The notes beneath the pieces were generated by a model. That model made no database searches and was not told where the DNA came from. It was given only the letters and a program-made list of their open reading frames with translations. A DNA stretch of 64,000 nucleotides from NCBI GenBank assembly GCA_965140775.1, contig OZ223471.1:1488001-1552000 (forward strand). Reading direction: 5' to 3'. Positions 51,039 through 59,688 of the stretch are shown piece by piece; within the stretch, counting starts at the first letter, position 1; each line of letters starts with the position of its first letter. The DNA is from UBA6244 sp965140775 (GTDB lineage Bacteria; Bacteroidota; Bacteroidia; Bacteroidales; F082). Position numbers and translations under genes: made by a program.

Positions 51039-52604
51039 ATGGAAGATTTACTTCACTTCATCATACGGTCGTCGGTTATTTTGCTGACAGGATACCTTAT
51101 ATATAGGTTCGTTTTTCGCAAGGAGGGTTATTTTTTGTTCAATCGGTTTTTTCTGTTGTCCACCCTTGTATTGTCGGTGGTGATGCCTTTGCTTCCCATC
51201 CATGTGGGCATGTGGCAGGGGGTTTCGCCCACGGTTCAAACGGTGCAGTATCCCCTGGAGGCGATCAGCAGGATATTATTGAATGAGGTAACGATTTCTG
51301 CCTCGGGAACAGACGTTGGTATGGCACCTAAGGCGGATTTAAGCTTTTGGTTGTTAGTGATTTATGCCATCGGACTGCTGTTGGGTTTTATTAGACTGAT
51401 ATTCAGATTGGTGCAATTACTGATCATGGTGCGCAACAGCGAAAAAATTCCTGCTTCAGTGGGCACGTATGTCAGAGGCAATTCACATGGCGATGTATTT
51501 TCCTTTTTCGGATATATTTTCCTTACCCCCGCAGTTTTGGACAATCCGATTCTGCACCGGCAAATCATTGCCCACGAGCAGCAGCACGTCATTCAAAAGC
51601 ACAGCTTCGACATGTTGTTGGCCGAGTTGATGACCATTGTTTTTTGGTTCAACCCGTTGGTTTTTTTGCTCAAGAAAGAAATCCGTGAAAACCACGAGCT
51701 CCTGGCTGATGATGCTGTACTTACCCAATACCCTGATACCCAAAACTATCAGCTTTTGTTGGTGACCCATTCCACTCAATTGAATTCCCAATTACTCACA
51801 CATAATTTTAGTTATTCACTTTTAAAAAGGAGGTTATTTATGATGAAAAATGTGAAACATCCCGTGAGGATGTTGTTTAAATCCATCTGGATTTTTATTG
51901 CTGTGGCAATTATGGCCGTGGCGTGCTCGGATGCCACGCAAACGCCTTATGCAAGTCTTCCGGACAATGTCGAAAAAATTGATATTCCCGAGGCGAAAAT
52001 GTTACCTGAAGATAGCGTTCATTTGATTTTCGGTTTTAATATGAATGTTCGAAAAGCAGACTTTTTGGCTCAATTGGGTAAAGAGCAGCCATGCAGACTT
52101 GATATTTTTGATAACAATAATAAACTCATTGTCACACTTTTCGACACACGAATGGGTTCCGGTTATTATAAGACTACGTGGGATATTGCACCTGACATTG
52201 ATTATTTTTCATATGTGTTTACTGCAGGTGAAAATCGTATTACCGGTAATTCTTATATTGATCCTGAAAAATCGTACAATAAAGAGACTGACGTTTATAG
52301 AGTTGTCGAAAAAATGCCCGAATATCCCGGTGGCATCAGCCAATTAATGAAATACCTTGCAGATAATATCAACTATCCGGCTGAGGCCAAGGAAAAAGGT
52401 GTTCAAGGACGTGTGTTTGTTAACTTTATTGTGGAAGCCGATGGTTCTGTCTCCAATGTAAACGTGCTGCGCGGTATTGGTGCAGGTTGTGATGAAGAAG
52501 CTGTAAGGGTAGTAAGTTCCATGCCCAAATGGACTCCAGGTGAGCAAGATGGTCAACCCGTTCGTGTTAGCTTTAATATTCCTGTAAAGTACACCTTAAA
52601 TTAA
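51039..52604 (+). CDS. BlaR1-like M56 metallopeptidase with C-terminal TonB domain
   Basis: Several N-terminal membrane helices surround the M56 zinc site HEQQH (H179, E180, H183) with the third ligand region ENHELLADDA near 222-231. Another helix follows (about 275-294). The external C-terminal part has a short beta domain (about 320-410) and a TonB C-terminal domain (about 428-521, AKEKGVQGRVFVNFIVEADG). Unlike BlaR1 it has no penicillin-binding sensor. Bacteroidota M56-TonB fusions are common; the TonB domain may sense or pull an outer-membrane partner. Confidence 0.88.
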   Translation: MEDLLHFIIRSSVILLTGYLIYRFVFRKEGYFLFNRFFLLSTLVLSVVMPLLPIHVGMWQGVSPTVQTVQYPLEAISRILLNEVTISASGTDVGMAPKADLSFWLLVIYAIGLLLGFIRLIFRLVQLLIMVRNSEKIPASVGTYVRGNSHGDVFSFFGYIFLTPAVLDNPILHRQIIAHEQQHVIQKHSFDMLLAELMTIVFWFNPLVFLLKKEIRENHELLADDAVLTQYPDTQNYQLLLVTHSTQLNSQLLTHNFSYSLLKRRLFMMKNVKHPVRMLFKSIWIFIAVAIMAVACSDATQTPYASLPDNVEKIDIPEAKMLPEDSVHLIFGFNMNVRKADFLAQLGKEQPCRLDIFDNNNKLIVTLFDTRMGSGYYKTTWDIAPDIDYFSYVFTAGENRITGNSYIDPEKSYNKETDVYRVVEKMPEYPGGISQLMKYLADNINYPAEAKEKGVQGRVFVNFIVEADGSVSNVNVLRGIGAGCDEEAVRVVSSMPKWTPGEQDGQPVRVSFNIPVKYTLN

Positions 52605-52626
52605 GGGTGCTTTTTTTTAACCAAAT

Positions 52627-52644
52627 TAACTAAGAAATTAGTTG
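52627..52644. promoter_or_regulatory. BlaI-type operator 3, TAACTA-N6-TAGTTG, behind the M56 gene
   Basis: This palindrome matches operators 1 and 2 but lies 23 bp past the M56 stop codon, before the hairpin at 52655-52714. Confidence 0.6.
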
Positions 52645-52654
52645 GTATTTGAAT

Positions 52655-52721
52655 CTTCGTAAGTTTCTCTAAAAGATAATTTTCAGGAATTATTGATAAG
52701 AGGAACTTGCGAAGTTTTTTT
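52655..52721 (+). terminator. Long-stem terminator of the BlaI-M56 operon
   Basis: A 16-bp stem (52655-52670 with 52699-52714) includes only two G-T pairs and no mismatch. A 28-base loop separates the arms and seven T follow. The stem is longer than needed for termination, so a small structured RNA is possible. Confidence 0.8.
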
Positions 52722-52735
52722 GTAAATACTTGTCA

Positions 52736-53359
52736 TTAAGGGTGCTCAATCACCTTTTCCAGTTTGCCTTCCTCATTATAAAAACGTTCTTCACCTTTTT
52801 TTTCATTGTTCACGTAAGGTACCTCCCGTTTTAATTTTCCATTGGGCCACCATGCCCTTTGCATGCCGTTGCCGTGGTCATAATTTCCTACACCAATGAT
52901 GTTTCCATTGGCGTCATAATAAACCCACCTGCCTTGATACATTCCCTTGTCGAATTGTCCGTTTATTTTGGTTTGTCCGGTTCCGTAATACATCACAAAC
53001 CTGCCGTGGAGGGTGTCGTGGGTGTAGTTTTCTTCCGAAAGCAGTTGCCCCTGATCGTTGTAGGTTAAGGAGGGCCCTTCCAGCAATCCCATGTTGTACT
53101 GCGACTTGGTTTCAATGGTTCCGTTTTCGTGCCAACGGGTCATGGTGCCATTCAATACATTGTTTACATAAGTTGCTTCCTGTTCTTTGTTACCATTCTC
53201 GAAATACCAAATGGCTTTTCCATTCAGTAAATCGTCCGAATAGGTCAAACTTGAGCGCATCTGACCATTTTCCCAGTAGTCCTTTTTCACTTGCGGACCG
53301 CAGCCGGACAACAATACTACCGCAAAGGAGAGTGCAATAAGGGTTCGGATGGGTTTCAT
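52736..53359 (-). CDS. MORN-like repeat lipoprotein (YwqK type)
   Basis: The lipobox LSGC puts the lipidated Cys at residue 20. About seven repeats follow, of the kind YWENGQMRSSLTYSDDLLNG, with the pattern aromatic-x-E/D-N-G and L-x-G every 20 or so residues (about 28-200). YwqK/MORN-like proteins form a flat beta sheet that may bind membrane or carbohydrate; the common label 'antitoxin' is not supported here. It starts within the end of the LysM protein gene (4-bp ATGA overlap). Confidence 0.85.
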   Translation of the reverse strand: MKPIRTLIALSFAVVLLSGCGPQVKKDYWENGQMRSSLTYSDDLLNGKAIWYFENGNKEQEATYVNNVLNGTMTRWHENGTIETKSQYNMGLLEGPSLTYNDQGQLLSEENYTHDTLHGRFVMYYGTGQTKINGQFDKGMYQGRWVYYDANGNIIGVGNYDHGNGMQRAWWPNGKLKREVPYVNNEKKGEERFYNEEGKLEKVIEHP

Positions 53360-56061
53360 TCGTAAGTAGTATTTTCGGGGATGAGTGCGGCATCGGGCAC
53401 CTTGTATAAATTAAGTCCGCGATAGCGCAACAAATTCCAATAACTGTTTTCGAACGAGTTCTCCGATTTTCGTTTGAACTCATACGTCGTTTGCATCATT
53501 GGCATGGGATTGGATTCCAAACATTGAAAAAAATGATCGTCGAACAGAAAAAGGTTGTACAGAAAGTAATAGGTAATATCAAAGCCCAGATAGGCGTAGG
53601 GGTCGGGTTCAAGTCCGTACACCTGTCTGAAATCTTGCATATACCGTTTGATGGGGGGCGCTTCAAAATCCATGAAATCTGAGGAGAAATAGGCGGTATT
53701 CAGATTGCTTAACTGGGTGTTGCTAAGTTCGTTGATGCGTTCCCACGTGGGCATGCCCACCAGTTTGATATTGAAGGTGTCGCGACTTTCGTTAAGTCGG
53801 TTCATCACATCCATCACAAACGACTTTTTGTTTCCGTAAAGAACCACCACGTTGGGGCGTAGGGTAGAGGCATTTTCCAAAAAGGGGTGAAGGCTGTCGA
53901 TCATATAAACAATCCGTGAAACTCCATTTTGAAAGGTGGTACTGTCGGCAAGGGTTTGTTCCAACATGTCGGGATAGATATTTTGTCCTTCGAACCGGAA
54001 AGTGGGCAAGGGAGTTCCTGAAGTGTAATCCTCATCACGCTGAGCCACGCCAATGGCCAGGTTGTACAGATCGGTATTGCTAATTTTGGTTTGGTTGCTC
54101 ACATTGGATCGAAGGCTGTTGAGTAAATTTTGCACCTGATCTGCGTCTTCGTAAGCACTTTGGGTGATAAGAAATACCTTGGCACGCGGGTAGTATCTGT
54201 TGATATAACTTATCAGTCGATCGTTCTGAAACTCATTGCCCGGCTTCACTTTGATGGCTGTTTTATAGCTGAAAGCAGCTTCTTCGCGAAAAGTAAGTGG
54301 GTTAACAATGGGGATGTTGAAGTTACCAGCAAAAAGTGCCACCTGATGGTAGCACTGCGGAAATAGTGGGCCTATGATTAAGTCCATACTTCGAAGCTCC
54401 GGCTCTTGCAGTACTTTGGTGGCCGATGTAAGCGACTGATCAACATCATATACGCGCATGTCGATCTGCATTCCTTGTTGTCGAAGTGAGTCGAGCGCCA
54501 GCAAAGCGCCTTCGTAAAACCCAATGAAACGAAAAGGTTTAAATCCACTTTGATTTTGTTGAAGGAATTCTGTTTTGTTCAGGCTGTCGAGTTGGTCGAG
54601 GTACAAAGGAAGCATGAGTGCCACATGAAATACACGTTGTCGGTTGGGCTGATTTTTATCGCACAAATCAAAAACGTTAGGGATCTCATTTATTTCTTCA
54701 GGTGTTATTTTGGTTGGGACAATTTCGGGTTCCACCGGTTGGTTGGCCATGTCCAGTGCGTATGCCCCCACCGGAATGCGAACCACCTGTCCGGGATACA
54801 CCCACTTGCCCAAAGCCGGATTTAGGTCTGTAATATCTTCAGCATCAATTTGATATAGTTTGGCCAGCTGTTTGGTTTTCGTTTTTGAAGTGGATTTATA
54901 CTCCAGGTAGTCATGAGTTAGTTTTTTTTTAGGCACCTTGATCACCTGACCAATTTTGATGTTGGTGGTCAAACCTGGGTTAGCATCCAGAATTTCTTTC
55001 ACCGTAACGCCATATTCGCGACCAATGCTATAGAGGGTTTCCTTTTTCTTTACTACATGTTGTATAAACTCCGATTCCTGATTTTGTTGAGGTTTTGCAG
55101 GTTCCGTACTTTGTGGTTTGGTGTCGGCGGGAGGTTGCACCGGAGCGATATCAGCCGTGGCAGGTTGCTCCCCGGCGGTCTCAGGGGCTTTGAGTTTTGT
55201 TTTGTCGGGAACCCGCAAACGGTCGCCTTTTACCACGGAGTTGCCCAGTCCCGGATTGCAGGCTTTGAGCAGGTTTACCGGAACATCATATTTATCGGCG
55301 ATGCTCTGGGTGGTTTCTCCGGCAATCACCACATGACGGTAGTCGGCAATCACGGGTATGTTGGGGTCGAAACTTACGAATTCGGTGTTGGTTTGACTCG
55401 GTTTTACCGGTGGTTTGGCCGTTGGTGTGGGGATGGGATTGGAGGTGGCGGGGGTTGTATTTTGTCGTGGTGTTTCTGTAGTGACTGTTGGTTTAGTTAC
55501 CGGCGGTTTAGGTTGTGGTTTCCTGGTTGTAGGCGTGGGGGTATAAGTATCGGGAATGCTGTTGGCCTGGTCAACAATGGTGTTGCCGTTAAGCGCATTG
55601 AACGATCCTTCAACGGGAACCTTCACATATTCGCCTTCACGCAGGTTGCCATGGAGGTTTGGGTTGGCTTTTCGGATATACTCTTCCGGAATCACGTATA
55701 TGGAAGCGATGTGCTCAAAGGTTTCGTTGGCTGCCGCGATGTGATAAAAGAATTCAAAGTTCGTGGATTTTACCTCCGTATTGAGTTGGGTTTCTTTGTT
55801 GATGGTGGGAATCAGCAATTCTTGCCCGATGGAGATTCCGGTTTTTGCCGAGGGATTTTCAAAAAAGATTTCATCCACAGTTACATCGTATGCCTTGGCG
55901 ATGGAATACACCGTTTGACCCTTTTCCACCTGATGGATATAGTAATTGTGACCATTTCTTGATTCAATGGTCTCCGATTTTTTAATGTAATTCGATTGCG
56001 CAGAAGCTGTTAGAACCAACGCGGTAAACAAAAAAATGAATACGTTTTTACTAAATAACAT
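53356..56061 (-). CDS. Five-LysM protein fused to a periplasmic-binding (type 1) fold
   Basis: From the ATG at 56061, a signal peptide (about 1-20) is followed by five LysM-like modules (about residues 35-85, 95-145, 235-280, 335-380 and 385-432; for example HQVEKGQTVYSIAKAYDVTV) linked by proline/threonine-rich segments. A C-terminal domain (about 475-895) has the fold of amino acid ABC-transporter substrate-binding proteins, opening HVALMLPLYLDQLDSL. LysM modules bind peptidoglycan; the receptor-like domain may bind a cell-wall fragment or protein. This architecture is found across Bacteroidota without known function. An ATG at 56085 is an alternative start. Confidence 0.85.
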   Translation of the reverse strand: MLFSKNVFIFLFTALVLTASAQSNYIKKSETIESRNGHNYYIHQVEKGQTVYSIAKAYDVTVDEIFFENPSAKTGISIGQELLIPTINKETQLNTEVKSTNFEFFYHIAAANETFEHIASIYVIPEEYIRKANPNLHGNLREGEYVKVPVEGSFNALNGNTIVDQANSIPDTYTPTPTTRKPQPKPPVTKPTVTTETPRQNTTPATSNPIPTPTAKPPVKPSQTNTEFVSFDPNIPVIADYRHVVIAGETTQSIADKYDVPVNLLKACNPGLGNSVVKGDRLRVPDKTKLKAPETAGEQPATADIAPVQPPADTKPQSTEPAKPQQNQESEFIQHVVKKKETLYSIGREYGVTVKEILDANPGLTTNIKIGQVIKVPKKKLTHDYLEYKSTSKTKTKQLAKLYQIDAEDITDLNPALGKWVYPGQVVRIPVGAYALDMANQPVEPEIVPTKITPEEINEIPNVFDLCDKNQPNRQRVFHVALMLPLYLDQLDSLNKTEFLQQNQSGFKPFRFIGFYEGALLALDSLRQQGMQIDMRVYDVDQSLTSATKVLQEPELRSMDLIIGPLFPQCYHQVALFAGNFNIPIVNPLTFREEAAFSYKTAIKVKPGNEFQNDRLISYINRYYPRAKVFLITQSAYEDADQVQNLLNSLRSNVSNQTKISNTDLYNLAIGVAQRDEDYTSGTPLPTFRFEGQNIYPDMLEQTLADSTTFQNGVSRIVYMIDSLHPFLENASTLRPNVVVLYGNKKSFVMDVMNRLNESRDTFNIKLVGMPTWERINELSNTQLSNLNTAYFSSDFMDFEAPPIKRYMQDFRQVYGLEPDPYAYLGFDITYYFLYNLFLFDDHFFQCLESNPMPMMQTTYEFKRKSENSFENSYWNLLRYRGLNLYKVPDAALIPENTTYE

Positions 56062-56094
56062 GGCAGATGTTTGGTATATCTTCAATCTTCAATT

Positions 56095-56102
56095 CAAAAA
56101 TA
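56095..56102 (-). promoter_or_regulatory. -7 element TATTTTTG of the LysM-MORN operon
   Basis: A TAnnTTTG match on the minus strand, 33 nt before the ATG at 56061. Confidence 0.5.
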
Positions 56103-56273
56103 GTAAACTCCTTGGTACATGACGTTATTTTAATGAAAATATTATCCCTTATTTAAAAAGAAGGTTAGCAATAAGTACTCAAAGCGATTGCTCTTAAATA
56201 TTTACCAATTTTAATACCTTTTACAGATTTGAGTTTTATGCTATTTCTCATTCATTCTTTATCGACCCAATAA

Positions 56274-56309
56274 AAAACCCTGCCTTGAACCAAAGCAGGG
56301 TTTTTACAT
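56274..56309 (-). terminator. Intrinsic terminator of rho
   Basis: A GC-rich stem is flanked by an A run on one side and a T run on the other, about 15 nt past the rho stop codon. The gene encoding Rho itself therefore appears to end by intrinsic termination. Confidence 0.8.
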
Positions 56310-56322
56310 GGTATTTCAGCGC

Positions 56323-58266
56323 TTAGCTGTTCATCGAAATCAGAAATTCCTGATTCGACTGGGTAAATTTTATTTTGTCTTTGAGGAATTCCATGGCTTC
56401 CACCGGATTCATGTCCGACAGGTGATTTCTCAACACCCAGATACGTTGCAACATATCTTTATCCATGAGCAAATCTTCGCGACGTGTACTCGAAGCCACG
56501 ATGTCGATGGCAGGGTAGATACGTTTGTTGGCCAGTTTACGGTCGAGTTGGAGTTCCATGTTACCGGTACCTTTAAACTCTTCAAAGATTACTTCGTCCA
56601 TTTTCGAGCCTGTGTCGATGAGCGCGGTAGCTAAAATAGTTAGCGAACCACCATGTTCAATCTGACGGGCAGCACCGAAGAACCGTTTTGGTTTTTGAAG
56701 AGCGTTGGCTTCCACACCACCCGAAAGCACTTTGCCTGATGCGGGCGAAACGGTGTTGTAAGCTCTGGCCAAACGGGTGATGGAGTCAAGCAAAATCACC
56801 ACATCATGTCCACATTCGGTCAACCTTTTGGCTTTTTCCAGGATAAGGTTGGCAATTTTTACATGTTTTTCGGCGGGTTCATCAAAGGTGGAGGCAATTA
56901 CTTCTGCATTCACGTTTCTGGCCATGTCGGTTACTTCTTCCGGACGTTCGTCAATCAATAAAATGATCAGATAAACTTCGGGATGGTTGGCGGCGATGGC
57001 GTTGGCTATTTCTTTCAGCAACACAGTTTTACCTGTTTTTGGTTGCGAAACAATCAGTCCTCTTTGTCCTTTTCCAATAGGAGCAAACATGTCCATCAGG
57101 CGGGTGGAAATACTTTCCTGTGCATGACCGGTGAGTTTAAATTTCTCTTCCGGAAACAAGGGGGTCAGGAAGTCGAAGGGAACCCGGTCGCGTACTTCTT
57201 CAGGATTCCGGCCATTGATTTTCGACACCTTAATAAGGGGGAAATATTTTTCTGATTCTTTGGGAGGGCGCACTGTTCCGTCAACGGTATCGCCGGTTTT
57301 CAGACCAAACAATTTAATTTGTGATTGCGACACATAAATATCGTCGGGTGAGTTCAGATAGTTGTAATCCGACGAACGCAGGAATCCGTATCCATCGGGC
57401 ATAATTTCCAAAACACCCTCTGCGGCCACCATGCCTTCAAACTCAAAGGGGAATTCGGGGCGTTGAGGTTTGGCCTGTGGTTGGTTAAATTCACGGCTCG
57501 ATGACTCGGGTTTTTTAAAAGGACGCGTGTTTCTGTTGTCGTTGTCCTGTCGCGGCCTTGGTTCGTATGGTTTCTTTTCGCGGTTGTCGGGCGTGGGCGT
57601 ATCCGAAACTACGGCATCGCTGGCCATGGAAGTGGTGGACACGATGGGTGTAGGTTTTCTTTCGATGCGTTCCCGTTTTCTGTGACGGTTGTTGTCGTTT
57701 TGTGCAGGACGAACCTCCTGTTTGGGGGTTTCCTTTTCAGGACGGTTGGTATCCTGATTGGGGGTTTCTGTTTTATGGGTCATTTTTTCAGGTATGGGTT
57801 TTGTTTCCGTGGCTGGCTTTTCCTGTGCTGCCGGGGTTTTCTTTTCCGTTGCTTCAGGAACGACTTCACGGCGTTTTTCGGGTTGTCTTTCCTCCCGTGG
57901 TTGAGGTCTTTCAACTTTAGTTACAGGCCTGTTTTCAGGCTTTGCCGGGGTTTCTTTTTTGTCGTCAGTTTTCACTGCTCCATCAGGCTGTCCGGAATCC
58001 TTGGGGTTGGCATTTTTAGGCCGATCGTCTTTTGAGGCTCTTTTATCGTCGTTTTTAGCCACTTTGCGGGGGCGTCCACGGCGTTTTGGCTCTACCTTTT
58101 GCTCCGACTGAAGCATTTCAGCAGAGGGATTTAATGCTTGATAGTCAAGGATTTTGTAGATAAGATCCTTTTTTAACAGCTTATCTGTTTTCGGAATGTT
58201 AAATTCCTCGGCAATTTGCCTTAGTTCGGCTACTAATTTGCCATTAAGTTCCACAATATCGTACAT
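56323..58266 (-). CDS. rho: Transcription termination factor Rho with long disordered insertion
   Basis: Rho is the hexameric RNA helicase that ends transcription. From the ATG at 58266 the protein has 647 residues: an N-terminal helix bundle (about 1-50, MYDIVELNGKLVAELRQIAE), a disordered region of about 220 residues (about 54-272) rich in Lys, Arg, Glu, Pro and Asn and including the AT-hook-like RRGRPRK, the RNA-binding domain (about 275-360), and the ATPase with Walker A SQPKTGKTVLLK. The insertion is typical of Bacteroidota. The start codon at 58266 removes 18 unconserved residues of a longer frame. Confidence 0.96.
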   Translation of the reverse strand: MYDIVELNGKLVAELRQIAEEFNIPKTDKLLKKDLIYKILDYQALNPSAEMLQSEQKVEPKRRGRPRKVAKNDDKRASKDDRPKNANPKDSGQPDGAVKTDDKKETPAKPENRPVTKVERPQPREERQPEKRREVVPEATEKKTPAAQEKPATETKPIPEKMTHKTETPNQDTNRPEKETPKQEVRPAQNDNNRHRKRERIERKPTPIVSTTSMASDAVVSDTPTPDNREKKPYEPRPRQDNDNRNTRPFKKPESSSREFNQPQAKPQRPEFPFEFEGMVAAEGVLEIMPDGYGFLRSSDYNYLNSPDDIYVSQSQIKLFGLKTGDTVDGTVRPPKESEKYFPLIKVSKINGRNPEEVRDRVPFDFLTPLFPEEKFKLTGHAQESISTRLMDMFAPIGKGQRGLIVSQPKTGKTVLLKEIANAIAANHPEVYLIILLIDERPEEVTDMARNVNAEVIASTFDEPAEKHVKIANLILEKAKRLTECGHDVVILLDSITRLARAYNTVSPASGKVLSGGVEANALQKPKRFFGAARQIEHGGSLTILATALIDTGSKMDEVIFEEFKGTGNMELQLDRKLANKRIYPAIDIVASSTRREDLLMDKDMLQRIWVLRNHLSDMNPVEAMEFLKDKIKFTQSNQEFLISMNS

Positions 58267-58683
58267 ATACGGGGATTTTGTAATACGGCCAAACTCGAAT
58301 AAGCTTGGTATAATAAACAATTGATTTTAATTATTTGGAATATACAGGTCCTTTTTCCTTAGTACCTTGGTCGGCGAAAATAATATAAAAACCCTCATCA
58401 TCGGAATTTTTGGGCGTTTTTTTTAATTATTTCACTAATTTAAATTCAATTTACATAGAAATCAGGATTGTTTTCATTTTTATTATTTTTTTTAGATGTT
58501 GTTTTAACCGGGCAGAATTACAGAATTACTAATTGCATAATGCTTTTACATCAAGAAAGTTACCAAATATTAATACCCGGGTTGTTGATTTAAAACCGAC
58601 CTCAATTTTATTTTTAGGTTGAAGTTGATTTATTTTTTTTGAAATTTCACGATTTGCCGGTTAGACAAACATGGGTTAATGAT
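58267..58683 (-). other. AT-rich spacer upstream of rho
   Basis: About 420 bp with no gene. A -7-like TATTTTCG on the minus strand near 58372-58379 could be the rho promoter, which would leave a leader of about 100 nt. Nothing else was recognised. Confidence 0.4.
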
Positions 58684-58691
58684 TATTTTTG
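58684..58691 (+). promoter_or_regulatory. -7 element TATTTTTG of the DUF4293 gene
   Basis: A TAnnTTTG match, 24 nt before the ATG at 58716. Confidence 0.5.
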
Positions 58692-58715
58692 TGGCTCAAA
58701 TTTACAAATATTTTT

Positions 58716-59186
58716 ATGATACAACGTAAACAATCTGTTTTTTTATTTTTAGCTGTCATTTTTTTGTCGGGATTGGCTTTTTTGCCCATGGCCAGCTTTT
58801 TGGGCGATCGTGGGGCATTGGTATTATATGTTTACCAATTGGTGAGCAAGGTTCCTGATACACCGGCTCCTTTCGGTTCTTTATTTTTGTTGCCATTGCT
58901 GTCATTGGTGGTTGTTCCAGCGTTTGTTTCTCTGGTTACTATTTTTATGTTCAAGAATCGACGGCGCCAAATGATGATGGTGCGGCTGGTGATTTTTTTA
59001 CTAATTGTTGAAATTGGCCTGTTTTTTCTCTATTACGTTAATTCCTTGGAAGAAGCTACCGGTGGGCTGATCACTCCTGAGTTGGGTATTTACCTGATCC
59101 CCGCAGCCTTGTTGTTTTTGTTTCTTGCGCTTCGCGGAATTATTGCCGACGAAAAGCTTATTCGGTCGGCTGACAGGCTTCGCTAA
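58716..59186 (+). CDS. DUF4293 family membrane protein
   Basis: From the ATG at 58716 the 156-residue protein begins MIQRKQSVFLFLAVIFLSG, the typical DUF4293 start, and has four hydrophobic helices (about 6-25, 50-75, 85-108, 122-140). The family is Bacteroidota-specific and often lies next to rho, as here. Its function is unknown. The coding end overlaps the convergent phosphoesterase gene by 4 bp. Confidence 0.88.
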   Translation: MIQRKQSVFLFLAVIFLSGLAFLPMASFLGDRGALVLYVYQLVSKVPDTPAPFGSLFLLPLLSLVVVPAFVSLVTIFMFKNRRRQMMMVRLVIFLLIVEIGLFFLYYVNSLEEATGGLITPELGIYLIPAALLFLFLALRGIIADEKLIRSADRLR

Positions 59187-59686
59187 CCTTTGCCTTTTCT
59201 GTCGATTTCAAGTACTTCGAGGTCAGTTATCTGATCCTTGTCGATGTTGAATTTAATCATGGTCATCACATGGTGAAAGCCTGAGTTTCCGGCTGCACCC
59301 GGATTGATGTACAGCAACTGGTGGGTGTTGTCGTACATCACCTTTAATATATGTGAATGTCCTGCAACGAATAATTGGGGGGTTTCTTTTCGGATTAGTG
59401 TTTTCGCCAGAGGGGTGTATCTTCCCGGGTATCCGCCAATGTGGGTCATGACCACTTTCACACCTTCACACCGGAATACGGCTGTTTCGTTGCATGCTTT
59501 CCTCACCGTTGTATCGTCGATATTTCCATAAACGGCGGTGGTGGGTTTGAAGTTTTGCAATTTGTCCAATGTTTCAAGATTGCCAATATCGCCGGCATGC
59601 CAAATAAAATCACAATCTTCAAAAAACGAAAACACCCGCGGAATCAATGTTCCGTGGGTGTCCGATAGAAGTCCTATTTTTTTCAC
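59183..59686 (-). CDS. YfcE/MJ0936-type metallophosphoesterase
   Basis: The 167-residue protein has the phosphoesterase metal motifs: IGLLSDTHG (about 4-12), HAGDIG (about 30-35), YGNIDD (about 53-58), VMTHIGGYPGRY (about 79-90) and VAGHSHILKV (about 106-115). It is a cytoplasmic phosphodiesterase of unknown natural substrate. It starts 2 bp after the DUF3078 gene ends and is cotranscribed with it. Confidence 0.93.
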   Translation of the reverse strand: MKKIGLLSDTHGTLIPRVFSFFEDCDFIWHAGDIGNLETLDKLQNFKPTTAVYGNIDDTTVRKACNETAVFRCEGVKVVMTHIGGYPGRYTPLAKTLIRKETPQLFVAGHSHILKVMYDNTHQLLYINPGAAGNSGFHHVMTMIKFNIDKDQITDLEVLEIDRKGKG

Positions 59687-59688
59687 TC

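Noticed and set aside
55057..55962. Long open frame opposite the LysM protein gene (plus strand, about 300 codons)
   Set aside because: It mirrors the proline/threonine-rich linkers of the real gene and is rich in Gly, Arg and Phe with no recognisable motif.
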